From Chloroflexota bacterium (lineage in GTDB: Bacteria > Chloroflexota > Anaerolineae > Aggregatilineales > J027), in NCBI GenBank assembly GCA_003697365.1, contig RFGP01000028.1:1-45272 (forward strand): 45,272 nt of DNA, in the 5' to 3' direction. Of this stretch, positions 1 to 7,502 are shown piece by piece. The translations under genes were made by a program, and so were the position numbers. Below the pieces are notes generated by a model, which searched no databases, was not told the origin of the DNA, and saw nothing but the letters and a program-made list of their open reading frames with translations. Position 1 is the stretch's first letter. Each line of letters starts with the position of its first letter.

Positions 1-1447
1 TATGCTTACGGTCATCTTCATCTTTGAGGTCTAGATTTCCATTTTGAAAGGCAAACGTTCGCAGCGCTGCGGCATCTTCTGGAGATAAATCTCGGCTTAG
101 GAATAGTCTCCCAAAGAAGGTAAGCATTGCATCGGGGTTGTCATCAACATTAACGTGATCGGCAATATGCCATAGATCAATATCAACACCGGGCAGTTTA
201 TTTTGAGCTGCATCAATTTCTAGTTGCCAATATCGAAACAGATTATTAGTCCAGAGGGCTTCAATATCAGGATAGCCATCAGGGGTTGTCCAACCGAAGG
301 GGCGATGCCCCATTTTATCGAGGCGCTCTACTAGTCCAAAATCGCCATCATAATTTGCATTTGTGGCTCGCAAAATGGAAACTAAAAGCTCAAAAGGACG
401 TTTAAACTTGGGCGGAGCTTGATCGAAATCAGGATGCATTAATAAAGTTCGCATAACGTGTTTTATGTTACCTTCACTTGCTCGCCATGTTTCAACGCAA
501 GCGTCGACTATGTGAGGTGGGGGATCGTCTGCGATAAAACGTCGAACCAATTTTTTGCAGACAAAACGCGCGGTGCTCGGATGATTAACAAGCAAATTGA
601 TAACATCCTCACCATCTTGTTTGCCGTTGTTAGGATTATAAATTTCTTGACCTAGCACAACTTTCTTGCCATAGTCGTGCCATTCATCGCGAAATGTGAA
701 TTCTCCTGTTCGGTTGTTTATTGTCCAACCTGTAAAGCAGCGTGCTACCTCTTGAATGTCTTTTTCGGTATAACCGCCATCGACTCCTAAGGTGTGCAGT
801 TCCATAATTTCGCGAGCATAATTTTCGTTGGGATGGCTACGTTCGTTGACGACATTATCAAGATAGAATAACATTGCTGGGCTGTGGGCAGATGCGCGCA
901 ACAAATCACGAAAACGCCCTAAGGCATGAGGACGAATGACTTCGCGATCATCCACTGTTTTTAAGAATTCAGTTTTCCCTTTGAAATGGTAAATGCTAAA
1001 GTGGTCTGTCCAAAACCCAACCATTACTTCATATAGTTGGCGTTCTGAGAACGTGGCACGAACTATAGTAGCAGCAGCCAACTCATTTCGGATGTAGTCA
1101 GCATCACCTTCAAAGTCGAGCAGATCGCGGGCTAAAAATTTGAGAGAATCATAACGTCGCAGGCGAAAATCTAGGCGTGTATCATCAATGTTTTTATAAT
1201 CCAGCTGTTGTTCAATCCATTTTGTGCGTCCTATGCGTTCCACTTCTTCTATTTGTCCCGGTCGTGGCCCATATGCTGCACGATTCAATAGATGTGCTAT
1301 GGGATGCCGTGTATCGCCACCGGGAGGATTCAGTGATTCTGGTAATCCTTCTTGCGCGAAGTGGTCAATAACGCGGCTGCATCCTGTCGCAACAGTGGCT
1401 CCTAACAACGAAGTTAGAAACATGCGACGTGATATTTTGGTAGACAT
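1..1447 (-). CDS. DUF1800 family protein, Tat-type lipoprotein (partial)
   Basis: The reverse strand is open from an ATG at 1447 to the left edge, so the C-terminus is missing. The N-terminus reads MSTKISRRMFLTSLLGATVA followed by TGC: a twin-arginine SRRMFL motif, a hydrophobic stretch and a possible lipobox Cys, so Tat export and lipid anchoring are likely. Family signatures are visible: HLLNRAAYGPRPGQ near the start, and further on NENYAREIMELHTLGVDGGY and EVARCFTGWTI, which are typical of DUF1800. The molecular function of the family is not established; members often sit beside a DUF1501 protein, which here would lie outside the window. The ATG overlaps the stop of the upstream membrane-protein gene (TAATG), suggesting translational coupling. 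Confidence 0.9.
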   Translation of the reverse strand, partial: MSTKISRRMFLTSLLGATVATGCSRVIDHFAQEGLPESLNPPGGDTRHPIAHLLNRAAYGPRPGQIEEVERIGRTKWIEQQLDYKNIDDTRLDFRLRRYDSLKFLARDLLDFEGDADYIRNELAAATIVRATFSERQLYEVMVGFWTDHFSIYHFKGKTEFLKTVDDREVIRPHALGRFRDLLRASAHSPAMLFYLDNVVNERSHPNENYAREIMELHTLGVDGGYTEKDIQEVARCFTGWTINNRTGEFTFRDEWHDYGKKVVLGQEIYNPNNGKQDGEDVINLLVNHPSTARFVCKKLVRRFIADDPPPHIVDACVETWRASEGNIKHVMRTLLMHPDFDQAPPKFKRPFELLVSILRATNANYDGDFGLVERLDKMGHRPFGWTTPDGYPDIEALWTNNLFRYWQLEIDAAQNKLPGVDIDLWHIADHVNVDDNPDAMLTFFGRLFLSRDLSPEDAAALRTFAFQNGNLDLKDEDDRKH

Positions 1448-2016
1448 TAGTCCGTGCTCCCATAACTTTCATATACAGGGGCTTGTGGTTGTTGAGGATA
1501 TGTTACTGGTTTAGGCGCTTTACTAAAGAAGTTTGCTCCAATGCCACCAACAAAGACTAGTAGTACGGCACCGAATCCTGTCACGAGAGAAAACGGTAAA
1601 ATAATAAACCATCCCAAGAGAGGAAATGCGATGCTGAAAGATAAAATTATTGAGCCGGCGATGGTTTGAACTAAGGGGCTGCCTTCTGCTTCATACATAG
1701 CGACCAGACGTTGTCCGACGAGTCGCGCAACCACCGCAAGTCCCATAAAGCCAAAAAAGAGTAAAGTCAGAAACACTATGCTGCCAATAGCTTGAGCAAA
1801 ACTACCGATGGAAACAAGTACGGCTGCTGGAATGCCACAAGCAAGTATGGCGGCGAGCCCAGCAAAAAATGGTATACAACCACCACGATTCAAGCGAGCA
1901 GTTGCTCGATCACTTGTTCCCAGCAATGCGAGATTTAAGAAAATGAACAAAGCTGGCATTGCAAGCATAAAACCAGCCAAACAACTTGTTAAAAGGAGCG
2001 TATCTCCGATACCCAT
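1447..2016 (-). CDS. Small polytopic membrane protein
   Basis: About 189 residues with four to five hydrophobic segments, including runs around GFMLAMPALFIFLNLALLG, AGLAAILACGIPAAVLVSI, SIVFLTLLFFGFMGLAVVA, SIILSFSIAFPLLGWF and LVTGFGAVLLVFVGGIGANF. The tail is polar and Pro/Gln-rich. I chose the ATG at 2016 because GAGGTG lies about six bases upstream of it; an in-frame ATG at 2031 lacks such a site. No family recognised. The gene ends inside the start of the DUF1800 gene (1-base TAATG overlap), so the two are probably expressed together and the protein may be a membrane partner of it, which is inference only. Confidence 0.75.
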   Translation of the reverse strand: MGIGDTLLLTSCLAGFMLAMPALFIFLNLALLGTSDRATARLNRGGCIPFFAGLAAILACGIPAAVLVSIGSFAQAIGSIVFLTLLFFGFMGLAVVARLVGQRLVAMYEAEGSPLVQTIAGSIILSFSIAFPLLGWFIILPFSLVTGFGAVLLVFVGGIGANFFSKAPKPVTYPQQPQAPVYESYGSTD

Positions 2017-2225
2017 TGGTACACCTCTCATGAACTACTTATCCATCTTTAGTATCTAATACGTCTCCTAGCTGAAATAGTTGTAAATGGTTATTTTGAT
2101 TTTGCGGTATTTTTGTTAGTATTTTGTGACGATCCATTGAGGTAAAATTTATTCTTCAATAAGATGCTAATTCTAAAAGCATAAAATCAACTTATACTCT
2201 GCGTACCAACAGATAGGATACAAAA

Positions 2226-3428
2226 TTGATTTTCGGTCAGCGTATGCGCGAAATTTTGGGTTTGTACTTGGCAGGATTTATTAGTGGTATGGCCTTAATT
2301 CTATATCCGGCGGGTGGCAGTTTATACCAAGACCCTAATTTTCATGGTCTTAGTAGCAGTCAGTTTGGCTCTATATTTATTAACCAAACAATGGTGGCAA
2401 TGGTGGCTTCGTTGTTATCAGCAAACATAGCTCAACGTATTGGTGCAAAGTGGACTTATTTATTGGGGCAAATCTTAATCTGTATAGCAATGTCGCTGCT
2501 CACTATTACACACTTTTTATTAGAAACATCATGGATATATCCTCTTATGCTCTTATCTACTGCAACAATGGGGGCAGGTTTTGGTATTGTCTTATCCTTA
2601 TCCAATGTTTATGCCTATGATTTGTTTAAGGGAAGAGAAGATGCTGCAGTTACAGCAGTTCAAATTATCATGGGTTTGGGGCTTGTTGTAGGTGCACCTA
2701 TGCTGGGAGTGTTTATCGAGCTGGAAATGTGGTGGGGTGCGCCTATATTTATTTTATTGAGTTTAGGGGGTATGATGCTGTGGTTGTTCTTTCTACCCTT
2801 GAAGCTATCCATTGAATTAGATGACGCTAGCGAAGCCCAAAAAGGGCATTTGAATATGCGCCTAGTCTTATATGCGCTGCTTGTCTTTTTATACGGCGCT
2901 AGTGAGGCCACTTTTTCAACTTGGTCAACTACATTTTTGGAATTGGAACAGGGATACTCAACTTCACAAGCTGCTTTTGGATTGTCTATTTTTTGGCTTA
3001 CGATTGCCATAGGGCGTGTGCTCTTTGCGTTTTCAGTGCACCGCATTAATGCGGGGCTTTTTTATCTCATATCTCCCATAACAATTGCTGTGTCTTTCCT
3101 GTTTTTGCCTTTTACTAAAACGCTTTTCTTATCATACGCTGCTTTGATTTTGGCAGGCTTAGGATGCTCTTTTTTCTTTCCATATTCAATTAGTCGCGCA
3201 TCGGCTGAAAATTTGCATCAAACCACTTTTGCCTCCGGCATATTAGTTGCAAGCCTTCAATTTGGCATTGGGGTTAGTGCTCTTGTTGTGGGGACGCTGA
3301 ACGATCTTGATGTTATTAGTCTACCTGATTTGTTATCTTTTTCATCTGTTTATGCTATAGGTATGACAATAATTGTGGTCTATTTAATACGACATCGTGA
3401 TGATGGTGTTCTACCTGAACGCCGCTAG
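2226..3428 (+). CDS. Major facilitator superfamily (MFS) transporter
   Basis: A 400-residue protein with about twelve hydrophobic helices split by a polar central loop (around residues 195-215, ELDDASEAQKGH), the usual MFS 6+6 plan. The loop after helix 2 reads ANIAQRIGAKWTYLLGQ, resembling the MFS motif A region (GxxxDRxGxR). The start is a TTG at 2226 preceded by AGGATAC at good spacing; the in-frame ATG at 2244 has no ribosome site. Substrate cannot be read from the sequence; sugar or drug transport are both possible. The gene is convergent with the lipoprotein gene at 3430, with only one base between the stops and no hairpin terminator. Confidence 0.9.
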   Translation: MIFGQRMREILGLYLAGFISGMALILYPAGGSLYQDPNFHGLSSSQFGSIFINQTMVAMVASLLSANIAQRIGAKWTYLLGQILICIAMSLLTITHFLLETSWIYPLMLLSTATMGAGFGIVLSLSNVYAYDLFKGREDAAVTAVQIIMGLGLVVGAPMLGVFIELEMWWGAPIFILLSLGGMMLWLFFLPLKLSIELDDASEAQKGHLNMRLVLYALLVFLYGASEATFSTWSTTFLELEQGYSTSQAAFGLSIFWLTIAIGRVLFAFSVHRINAGLFYLISPITIAVSFLFLPFTKTLFLSYAALILAGLGCSFFFPYSISRASAENLHQTTFASGILVASLQFGIGVSALVVGTLNDLDVISLPDLLSFSSVYAIGMTIIVVYLIRHRDDGVLPERR

Positions 3429-3429
3429 G

Positions 3430-4191
3430 CTAGTGTTGTTGACTGCGAGCACATCGAAAACCAATAAACCAATCACGAGTATTGGGGTCTGCTCTAAAGC
3501 GAGCAGATGCCGTCATTCCATAATCAATATAACTTCCTAACCCGCCTCGATAAACTCGCCTATCGGTTGTATTGTTGAGGTCTTCTCTTCCGTCATTAGG
3601 GTTATAAGGGTAGGGAGCATATAAACTGCTTGTCCATTCCCATACATTGCCGATCATATTATATGCCCCGACCCAAGATGCCCCATCGGGGTGACTATTC
3701 ACGGGGACAGTTTGACTATTAAAATTACCGTCAAAGGTTACGCGCGAGTAGTCTAACTCGTTCCCCCATGGATAAAGCCAACTGTCAGGACCTCTGGCAG
3801 CATATTCCCATTCTGCTTCTGTGGGCAAACGCGCCCCACGTGATAAACAATGATCACGCGCTTCAAACCATGTAATGTTTTCACGGGGATGATTGGGTTC
3901 TTGAAACGCTCCGCTTGATCCATACTGCGCATTGCTCACTTCATAACGATCAATCCAAAAAGGCGCATCAAAACATATTTGATGTTCAGGTACTTCATCG
4001 CGCCTGCCATTTTCATGTCCCATTGTGAAGCATCCCGCAGGAACAAATACCATCTCAACCCCATCAAACTCTCGAATGATAGGGGTGAAATCAGCGTTAT
4101 GCTGAAAGTATGTCGGACGTGGAACAAATGATGATTGATTACTACAAGCAACGATGCTGATGATGAATAGGCAATGCCACCATCTAAACAT
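3430..4191 (-). CDS. SUMF1/FGE-type domain lipoprotein lacking catalytic cysteines
   Basis: About 253 residues. The N-terminus is a lipoprotein signal with lipobox IVAC followed by SNQSS. The rest is the formylglycine-generating-enzyme/SUMF1 fold: FVPAGCFTMG, RDEVPEHQICFDAPFWIDRY, the EVSNAQY stretch, RLPTEAEWEYAARG, NVWEWTSSLY, RVYRGG and the C-terminal FIGFRCAR. True FGEs carry paired cysteines shortly after the RGGSW region; here that segment reads RGGLGSYIDYGMTASARFR with no Cys, so formylglycine-forming activity is unlikely and a binding or structural role, as in many bacterial members of the family, is more plausible. ATG at 4191 overlaps the end of the upstream aminopeptidase gene by 8 bases; a TTG at 4194 is the alternative start. 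Confidence 0.88.
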   Translation of the reverse strand: MFRWWHCLFIISIVACSNQSSFVPRPTYFQHNADFTPIIREFDGVEMVFVPAGCFTMGHENGRRDEVPEHQICFDAPFWIDRYEVSNAQYGSSGAFQEPNHPRENITWFEARDHCLSRGARLPTEAEWEYAARGPDSWLYPWGNELDYSRVTFDGNFNSQTVPVNSHPDGASWVGAYNMIGNVWEWTSSLYAPYPYNPNDGREDLNNTTDRRVYRGGLGSYIDYGMTASARFRADPNTRDWFIGFRCARSQQH

Positions 4192-5449
4192 CAAATGCCC
4201 ACTCTCCTTGACGGAATACAGGTTCTCGATCTCCGTTTGCTAGAATTCCATCTATATCCAATTGGCCTGAACCTATCATGAAATCAACATGCAATGCGCT
4301 TTTATTGCCGCCACGAGCAACAAATTCTTCTTCGGGCATTTGTGCACCATTTTCAAGTGTAAAGCGATAGGCATTTCCAAGTGCTACATGGCAGGATGCA
4401 TTTTCATCATATAACGTGTTATAAAACAGTCGTCCAGACTGTGAGATGGGTGAACTGTTTGGCACTAGGGCTACTTCTCCTAAACGTCGTGCGCCTTCAT
4501 CAACATCTAGCAAGCCTGCGAGTATTTTTTCTCCACGTTTTGCTGTTGCTTTAACAACGTACCCATCTTCAAACGTTAAACTGAAATCTTCCATAAGACC
4601 ACCAGAAAAGAAAAGGGGGCGCGTAGAAGTTACAACGCCGTTTACTCTTTGGCTGTGTGGCAATGTGAAAACTTCTTCTGTGGGAATGTTGGCAGTAAAC
4701 GGAAGGCCTGCTAGAGTATTCATCGCTGCGCCATGCCATATGTGGCCTTCGGGCAGCCCGATTTCTAAATCAGTGTTAGGCCCAATGTAGTGAAGAGCGG
4801 TATATTGCTTTGCTGTTAGATACTCTTTGCGTTTCACTAAATTAGCGATATGGTTTCGCCATGCTTCTATAGGATCGGGCTGATCAACTCGACAAATCTT
4901 AAAAACAAGTTTCCACATTTCCGCTAGCCGTTCCTCTGCAGGAAGGTCGCTAAATACTTTATCTGCCCAACCTTGAATGGGCGGAGATACAACAAGCCAG
5001 TTCATTGCGCTTTTATCGATTAAGCCAAGCACTTGCTGCCCATATTGAACGCCTGCTCGTGCTGCTCTAGAGACAAGCTCTGGGTCTTGATCGCTAAGCA
5101 ATTCGGGTGAAGAGGCATATACAGACATGATTGCATCGCCACGTTTACCGTATTCTGCAGTAACAGCGGGCTTCCAAGTGGGGTACTCATCAAATGAATC
5201 ACGCGGAGCATACTCAAAACGAATGCGATCTATTTGCTCATCTTTCCAAATAGTATCTACATAGCGCGCCCCAGCCTTATAGGCTTGTCTTGTGACAGCG
5301 CGTACGAATTGTGCTGCTTCTATGGGGGCACCGCCTTCACGAGTGCTGGATGAACCTATCAATAAACGCTGATTTGGCTGAAGGTTCAGTCCTATCTTGA
5401 TAGTAACTTCTGCATATTTTTCTAGTAATTCTTCAAAACCGTTGAACAC
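4184..5449 (-). CDS. M29 family aminopeptidase (AmpS/AmpT/PepS type)
   Basis: 421 residues, the usual length for the M29 thermophilic aminopeptidase family, which are cytosolic two-metal exopeptidases with broad specificity. The family's metal and catalytic residues can be placed in NIPTEEVFTLP (Glu), ARRLGEVALV (Glu), FYNTLYDENASCHVALGNAY (Tyr, His) and ALHVDFMIGS (His, Asp). No signal peptide. The starting ATG at 5449 is preceded by a GAGGACTT-like site. The gene overlaps the next lipoprotein gene downstream and is divergent from the cytochrome/dehydrogenase gene at 5573. Substrate preference cannot be judged. Confidence 0.93.
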   Translation of the reverse strand: MFNGFEELLEKYAEVTIKIGLNLQPNQRLLIGSSSTREGGAPIEAAQFVRAVTRQAYKAGARYVDTIWKDEQIDRIRFEYAPRDSFDEYPTWKPAVTAEYGKRGDAIMSVYASSPELLSDQDPELVSRAARAGVQYGQQVLGLIDKSAMNWLVVSPPIQGWADKVFSDLPAEERLAEMWKLVFKICRVDQPDPIEAWRNHIANLVKRKEYLTAKQYTALHYIGPNTDLEIGLPEGHIWHGAAMNTLAGLPFTANIPTEEVFTLPHSQRVNGVVTSTRPLFFSGGLMEDFSLTFEDGYVVKATAKRGEKILAGLLDVDEGARRLGEVALVPNSSPISQSGRLFYNTLYDENASCHVALGNAYRFTLENGAQMPEEEFVARGGNKSALHVDFMIGSGQLDIDGILANGDREPVFRQGEWAFDV

Positions 5450-5519
5450 GAAGTCCTCCGATGTATGTGTTTGTCTTAAATAATCTTATCGAGTATAGAC
5501 GATGATCAGTTTTTGGCAT

Positions 5520-5531
5520 AGCATATATGCT
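5520..5531. promoter_or_regulatory. Perfect 12-bp palindrome in divergent intergenic region
   Basis: AGCATATATGCT is perfectly self-complementary and lies between the divergently oriented aminopeptidase gene (start 5449) and the cytochrome/dehydrogenase gene (start 5573). A TTGGCA at 5513-5518 could be a -35 element on the plus strand. Position suggests an operator for one or both genes, but AT-rich palindromes of this size do occur by chance. Confidence 0.25.
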
Positions 5532-5572
5532 GTCGGTGTAGTGAAAATTGTATTGGAATAGGTGTTATTGGA

Positions 5573-7168
5573 ATGTCTCGTCGAGATACAGATGTTATTG
5601 TTTGGTTGTTAACTTTTATAGGAATAGCGATAGTAGTCATGGGTGGTTTAACACTTGTGGCGGATAGCCTAGAAAAATCACGTCCAACGCTCGCTTCTCA
5701 GATAAGTATGATTGCGAGCAATACTACTTTATCAGAGTTTGATTTGCCATATACAACAGAACAAATTGAACAAGGCTTGAGATTGTATCAAATGAATTGC
5801 GCTTCTTGTCATGGTTTGAATGATGGTAATGTCCAAGTAAATTTGATAGGCAAGCCGTTAGTAAATAATACTTTTATTCAAGAACATGATGATGTGGCGA
5901 TAGTAGAGATGATCATCAACGGGCGTGGTGTTGATGATCCAATGAATACATCAGGTATTACCATGCCTGCTAAGGGCGGGAACCCAAACCTAACAGAAGA
6001 AGATATTCATAATATTGTGGCTTATCTGAGAACACTTGAAAATGGATTAGATGTTCAAGTTATTGATGACGGCGAAGCACTCCCAGAAAATGATGAGTAT
6101 CGTTGGGAGAAAGTGGTAGGCGATTTTGATAACGCAATATTTGTTACTGCGGCAAATGACAACACTGAACGTTTATTTGTAATGGAACAGACGGGCTATG
6201 TTCTTGTTGTTGAAAATGGGGAATATTTGCCCGAACCTTTTCTTGATATATCGCATTTGTTACCTCTTTCGGTCTATCATGGCAGCTATACGGAGCAAGG
6301 ATTGTTGGGGCTCGCTTTTCACCCGCGTTATGCTGAAAATGGATACTTTTTTGTGTCTTATACTGCACAGGATGGAAGTAGTGTTATTGCACGCTATCAA
6401 GTTTCGGCTACAAATCCTAATCTTGCTGATTCTAATAGCGCTGAGATTATTCTTACACATCCCCAACCATTTCCTGATCACAATGGAGGGAATTTGGCTT
6501 TTGGGCCAGATGGTTATTTATATATGGGATTTGGAGATGGTGGTCGACCTGCTGAACCCAATTACTATGCACAACAACCTAATACGTTATTGGGGAAGTT
6601 AATTCGCATAGATGTTGATTCCGATACGCCCTATACTATTCCACCTGATAATCCTTTTATTGATGTGCCTGATTTTCGTCCTGAGATTTGGGCGATAGGG
6701 TTGCGTAACCCTTGGCGGTTTAGTTTTGATCGTGTAACGGGTGATTTATGGATTGCTGATGTAGGGCAATGGCGCATTGAGGAAATTAATTATCAACCTG
6801 TAGGTGTTGGTGGGCAAAATTATGGATGGAGTGTTTACGAAGGTACAGAGCCATACCTTGAAGATGCTACACTAACAATTTTACCTCATACGCCCCCTAT
6901 TTTAGAGTACACACATGATGAGGGCTGTTCTGTAACAGGTGGATATGTTTATCGTGGCCAAGCACTTCCAGAGTTGCATGGACAATATTTTTATGGTGAC
7001 TATTGCTCTGGGCGCATTTGGCTTGCGACTCGTCAGCCTGATGGTGTGTGGACAAGTCAACTATTTATGGAAACGGGCTTTGTTATATCGTCATTTGGCG
7101 AAGATTATAATGGCGAATTATTGTTAGTGGACTATAAAGGGGGAATATACCGTCTGATTCGTAAATAG
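5573..7168 (+). CDS. Membrane-anchored cytochrome c fused to PQQ-dependent sugar dehydrogenase domain
   Basis: 531 residues in three parts. Residues 9-30 form one membrane segment (signal anchor). Residues about 60-165 are a class I cytochrome c: CASCHG is the haem c attachment site and the Met in GITMPAKGG is the likely sixth ligand. Residues about 180-531 are a glucose/sorbosone dehydrogenase-type six-bladed propeller, with LLGLAFHPRY, DHNGGNLAFGPDG (catalytic His region), GLRNPWRFSFD and WIADVGQWRIEEIN (PQQ/substrate region). Expected role: periplasmic or extracellular-face oxidation of an aldose or related compound using PQQ, passing electrons to the built-in haem and on to the respiratory chain. 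No PQQ synthesis genes are visible here. The natural substrate is unknown. Confidence 0.92.
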   Translation: MSRRDTDVIVWLLTFIGIAIVVMGGLTLVADSLEKSRPTLASQISMIASNTTLSEFDLPYTTEQIEQGLRLYQMNCASCHGLNDGNVQVNLIGKPLVNNTFIQEHDDVAIVEMIINGRGVDDPMNTSGITMPAKGGNPNLTEEDIHNIVAYLRTLENGLDVQVIDDGEALPENDEYRWEKVVGDFDNAIFVTAANDNTERLFVMEQTGYVLVVENGEYLPEPFLDISHLLPLSVYHGSYTEQGLLGLAFHPRYAENGYFFVSYTAQDGSSVIARYQVSATNPNLADSNSAEIILTHPQPFPDHNGGNLAFGPDGYLYMGFGDGGRPAEPNYYAQQPNTLLGKLIRIDVDSDTPYTIPPDNPFIDVPDFRPEIWAIGLRNPWRFSFDRVTGDLWIADVGQWRIEEINYQPVGVGGQNYGWSVYEGTEPYLEDATLTILPHTPPILEYTHDEGCSVTGGYVYRGQALPELHGQYFYGDYCSGRIWLATRQPDGVWTSQLFMETGFVISSFGEDYNGELLLVDYKGGIYRLIRK

Positions 7169-7209
7169 TCGCCATTCAGTAAAAGAATACATAGACACAT
7201 ACAGGAGAT

Positions 7210-7236
7210 GCGCTAAAATGGTGAGCGCTTGTTTTT
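7210..7236 (+). terminator. Weak candidate intrinsic terminator
   Basis: GCGCT at 7210-7214 pairs with AGCGC at 7224-7228 and is followed by TTGTTTTT. The stem has only five pairs, so this is a weak call; it lies after the cytochrome/dehydrogenase gene and before the carbamoyltransferase cassette. Confidence 0.35.
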
Positions 7237-7262
7237 AGAACCTATAAGGAAAAGGTGGGGTA

Positions 7263-7493
7263 ATGCATTCTTCAGTACTGCAGGTTGCATGGCAGCGATG
7301 GAAAATTATTAGCGAACTTGTTGGTGATCTTCATGCAAGGGCTATCACGTTATTATTTTATTTTACCGTGTTAGTACCATTTGGTGTGGGCGCTCGTCTT
7401 TTAGGAGACCCAATAGATTTAAAGACAACTAATGGCTGGCTGCAACGTACCCCAGTATCCTCATCTTTAGAAGACGCACAACGACAATCTTAG
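7263..7493 (+). CDS. Small single-TM protein of carbamoyltransferase cassette
   Basis: 76 residues: a short charged N-terminus, one hydrophobic segment at about residues 27-46 (AITLLFYFTVLVPFGVGARL), then a GDPIDLKTTNGWLQRTP segment and a polar end with SLEDAQRQS. Small proteins of this pattern (a YF...PFG helix followed by DP-L-K and a W-L-RTP motif) are, as far as I recall, common neighbours of NodU-type carbamoyltransferases, but no function is known to me. A strong AAGGTGGGG site sits just before the ATG. The gene ends 9 bases before the carbamoyltransferase start, so the two are almost certainly one transcript. Confidence 0.8.
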   Translation: MHSSVLQVAWQRWKIISELVGDLHARAITLLFYFTVLVPFGVGARLLGDPIDLKTTNGWLQRTPVSSSLEDAQRQS

Positions 7494-7502
7494 AAGAAGA
7501 CT

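Noticed and set aside
1177-1514. Plus-strand open frames
   Set aside because: They lie antisense to the clear DUF1800 gene and show no family features.
2660-3046. Long minus-strand frame within the MFS gene
   Set aside because: Antisense shadow; composition unlike a protein gene and no ribosome site.
3430-4191. Functional formylglycine-generating enzyme
   Set aside because: The catalytic cysteine region has no Cys and no sulfatase gene is nearby.
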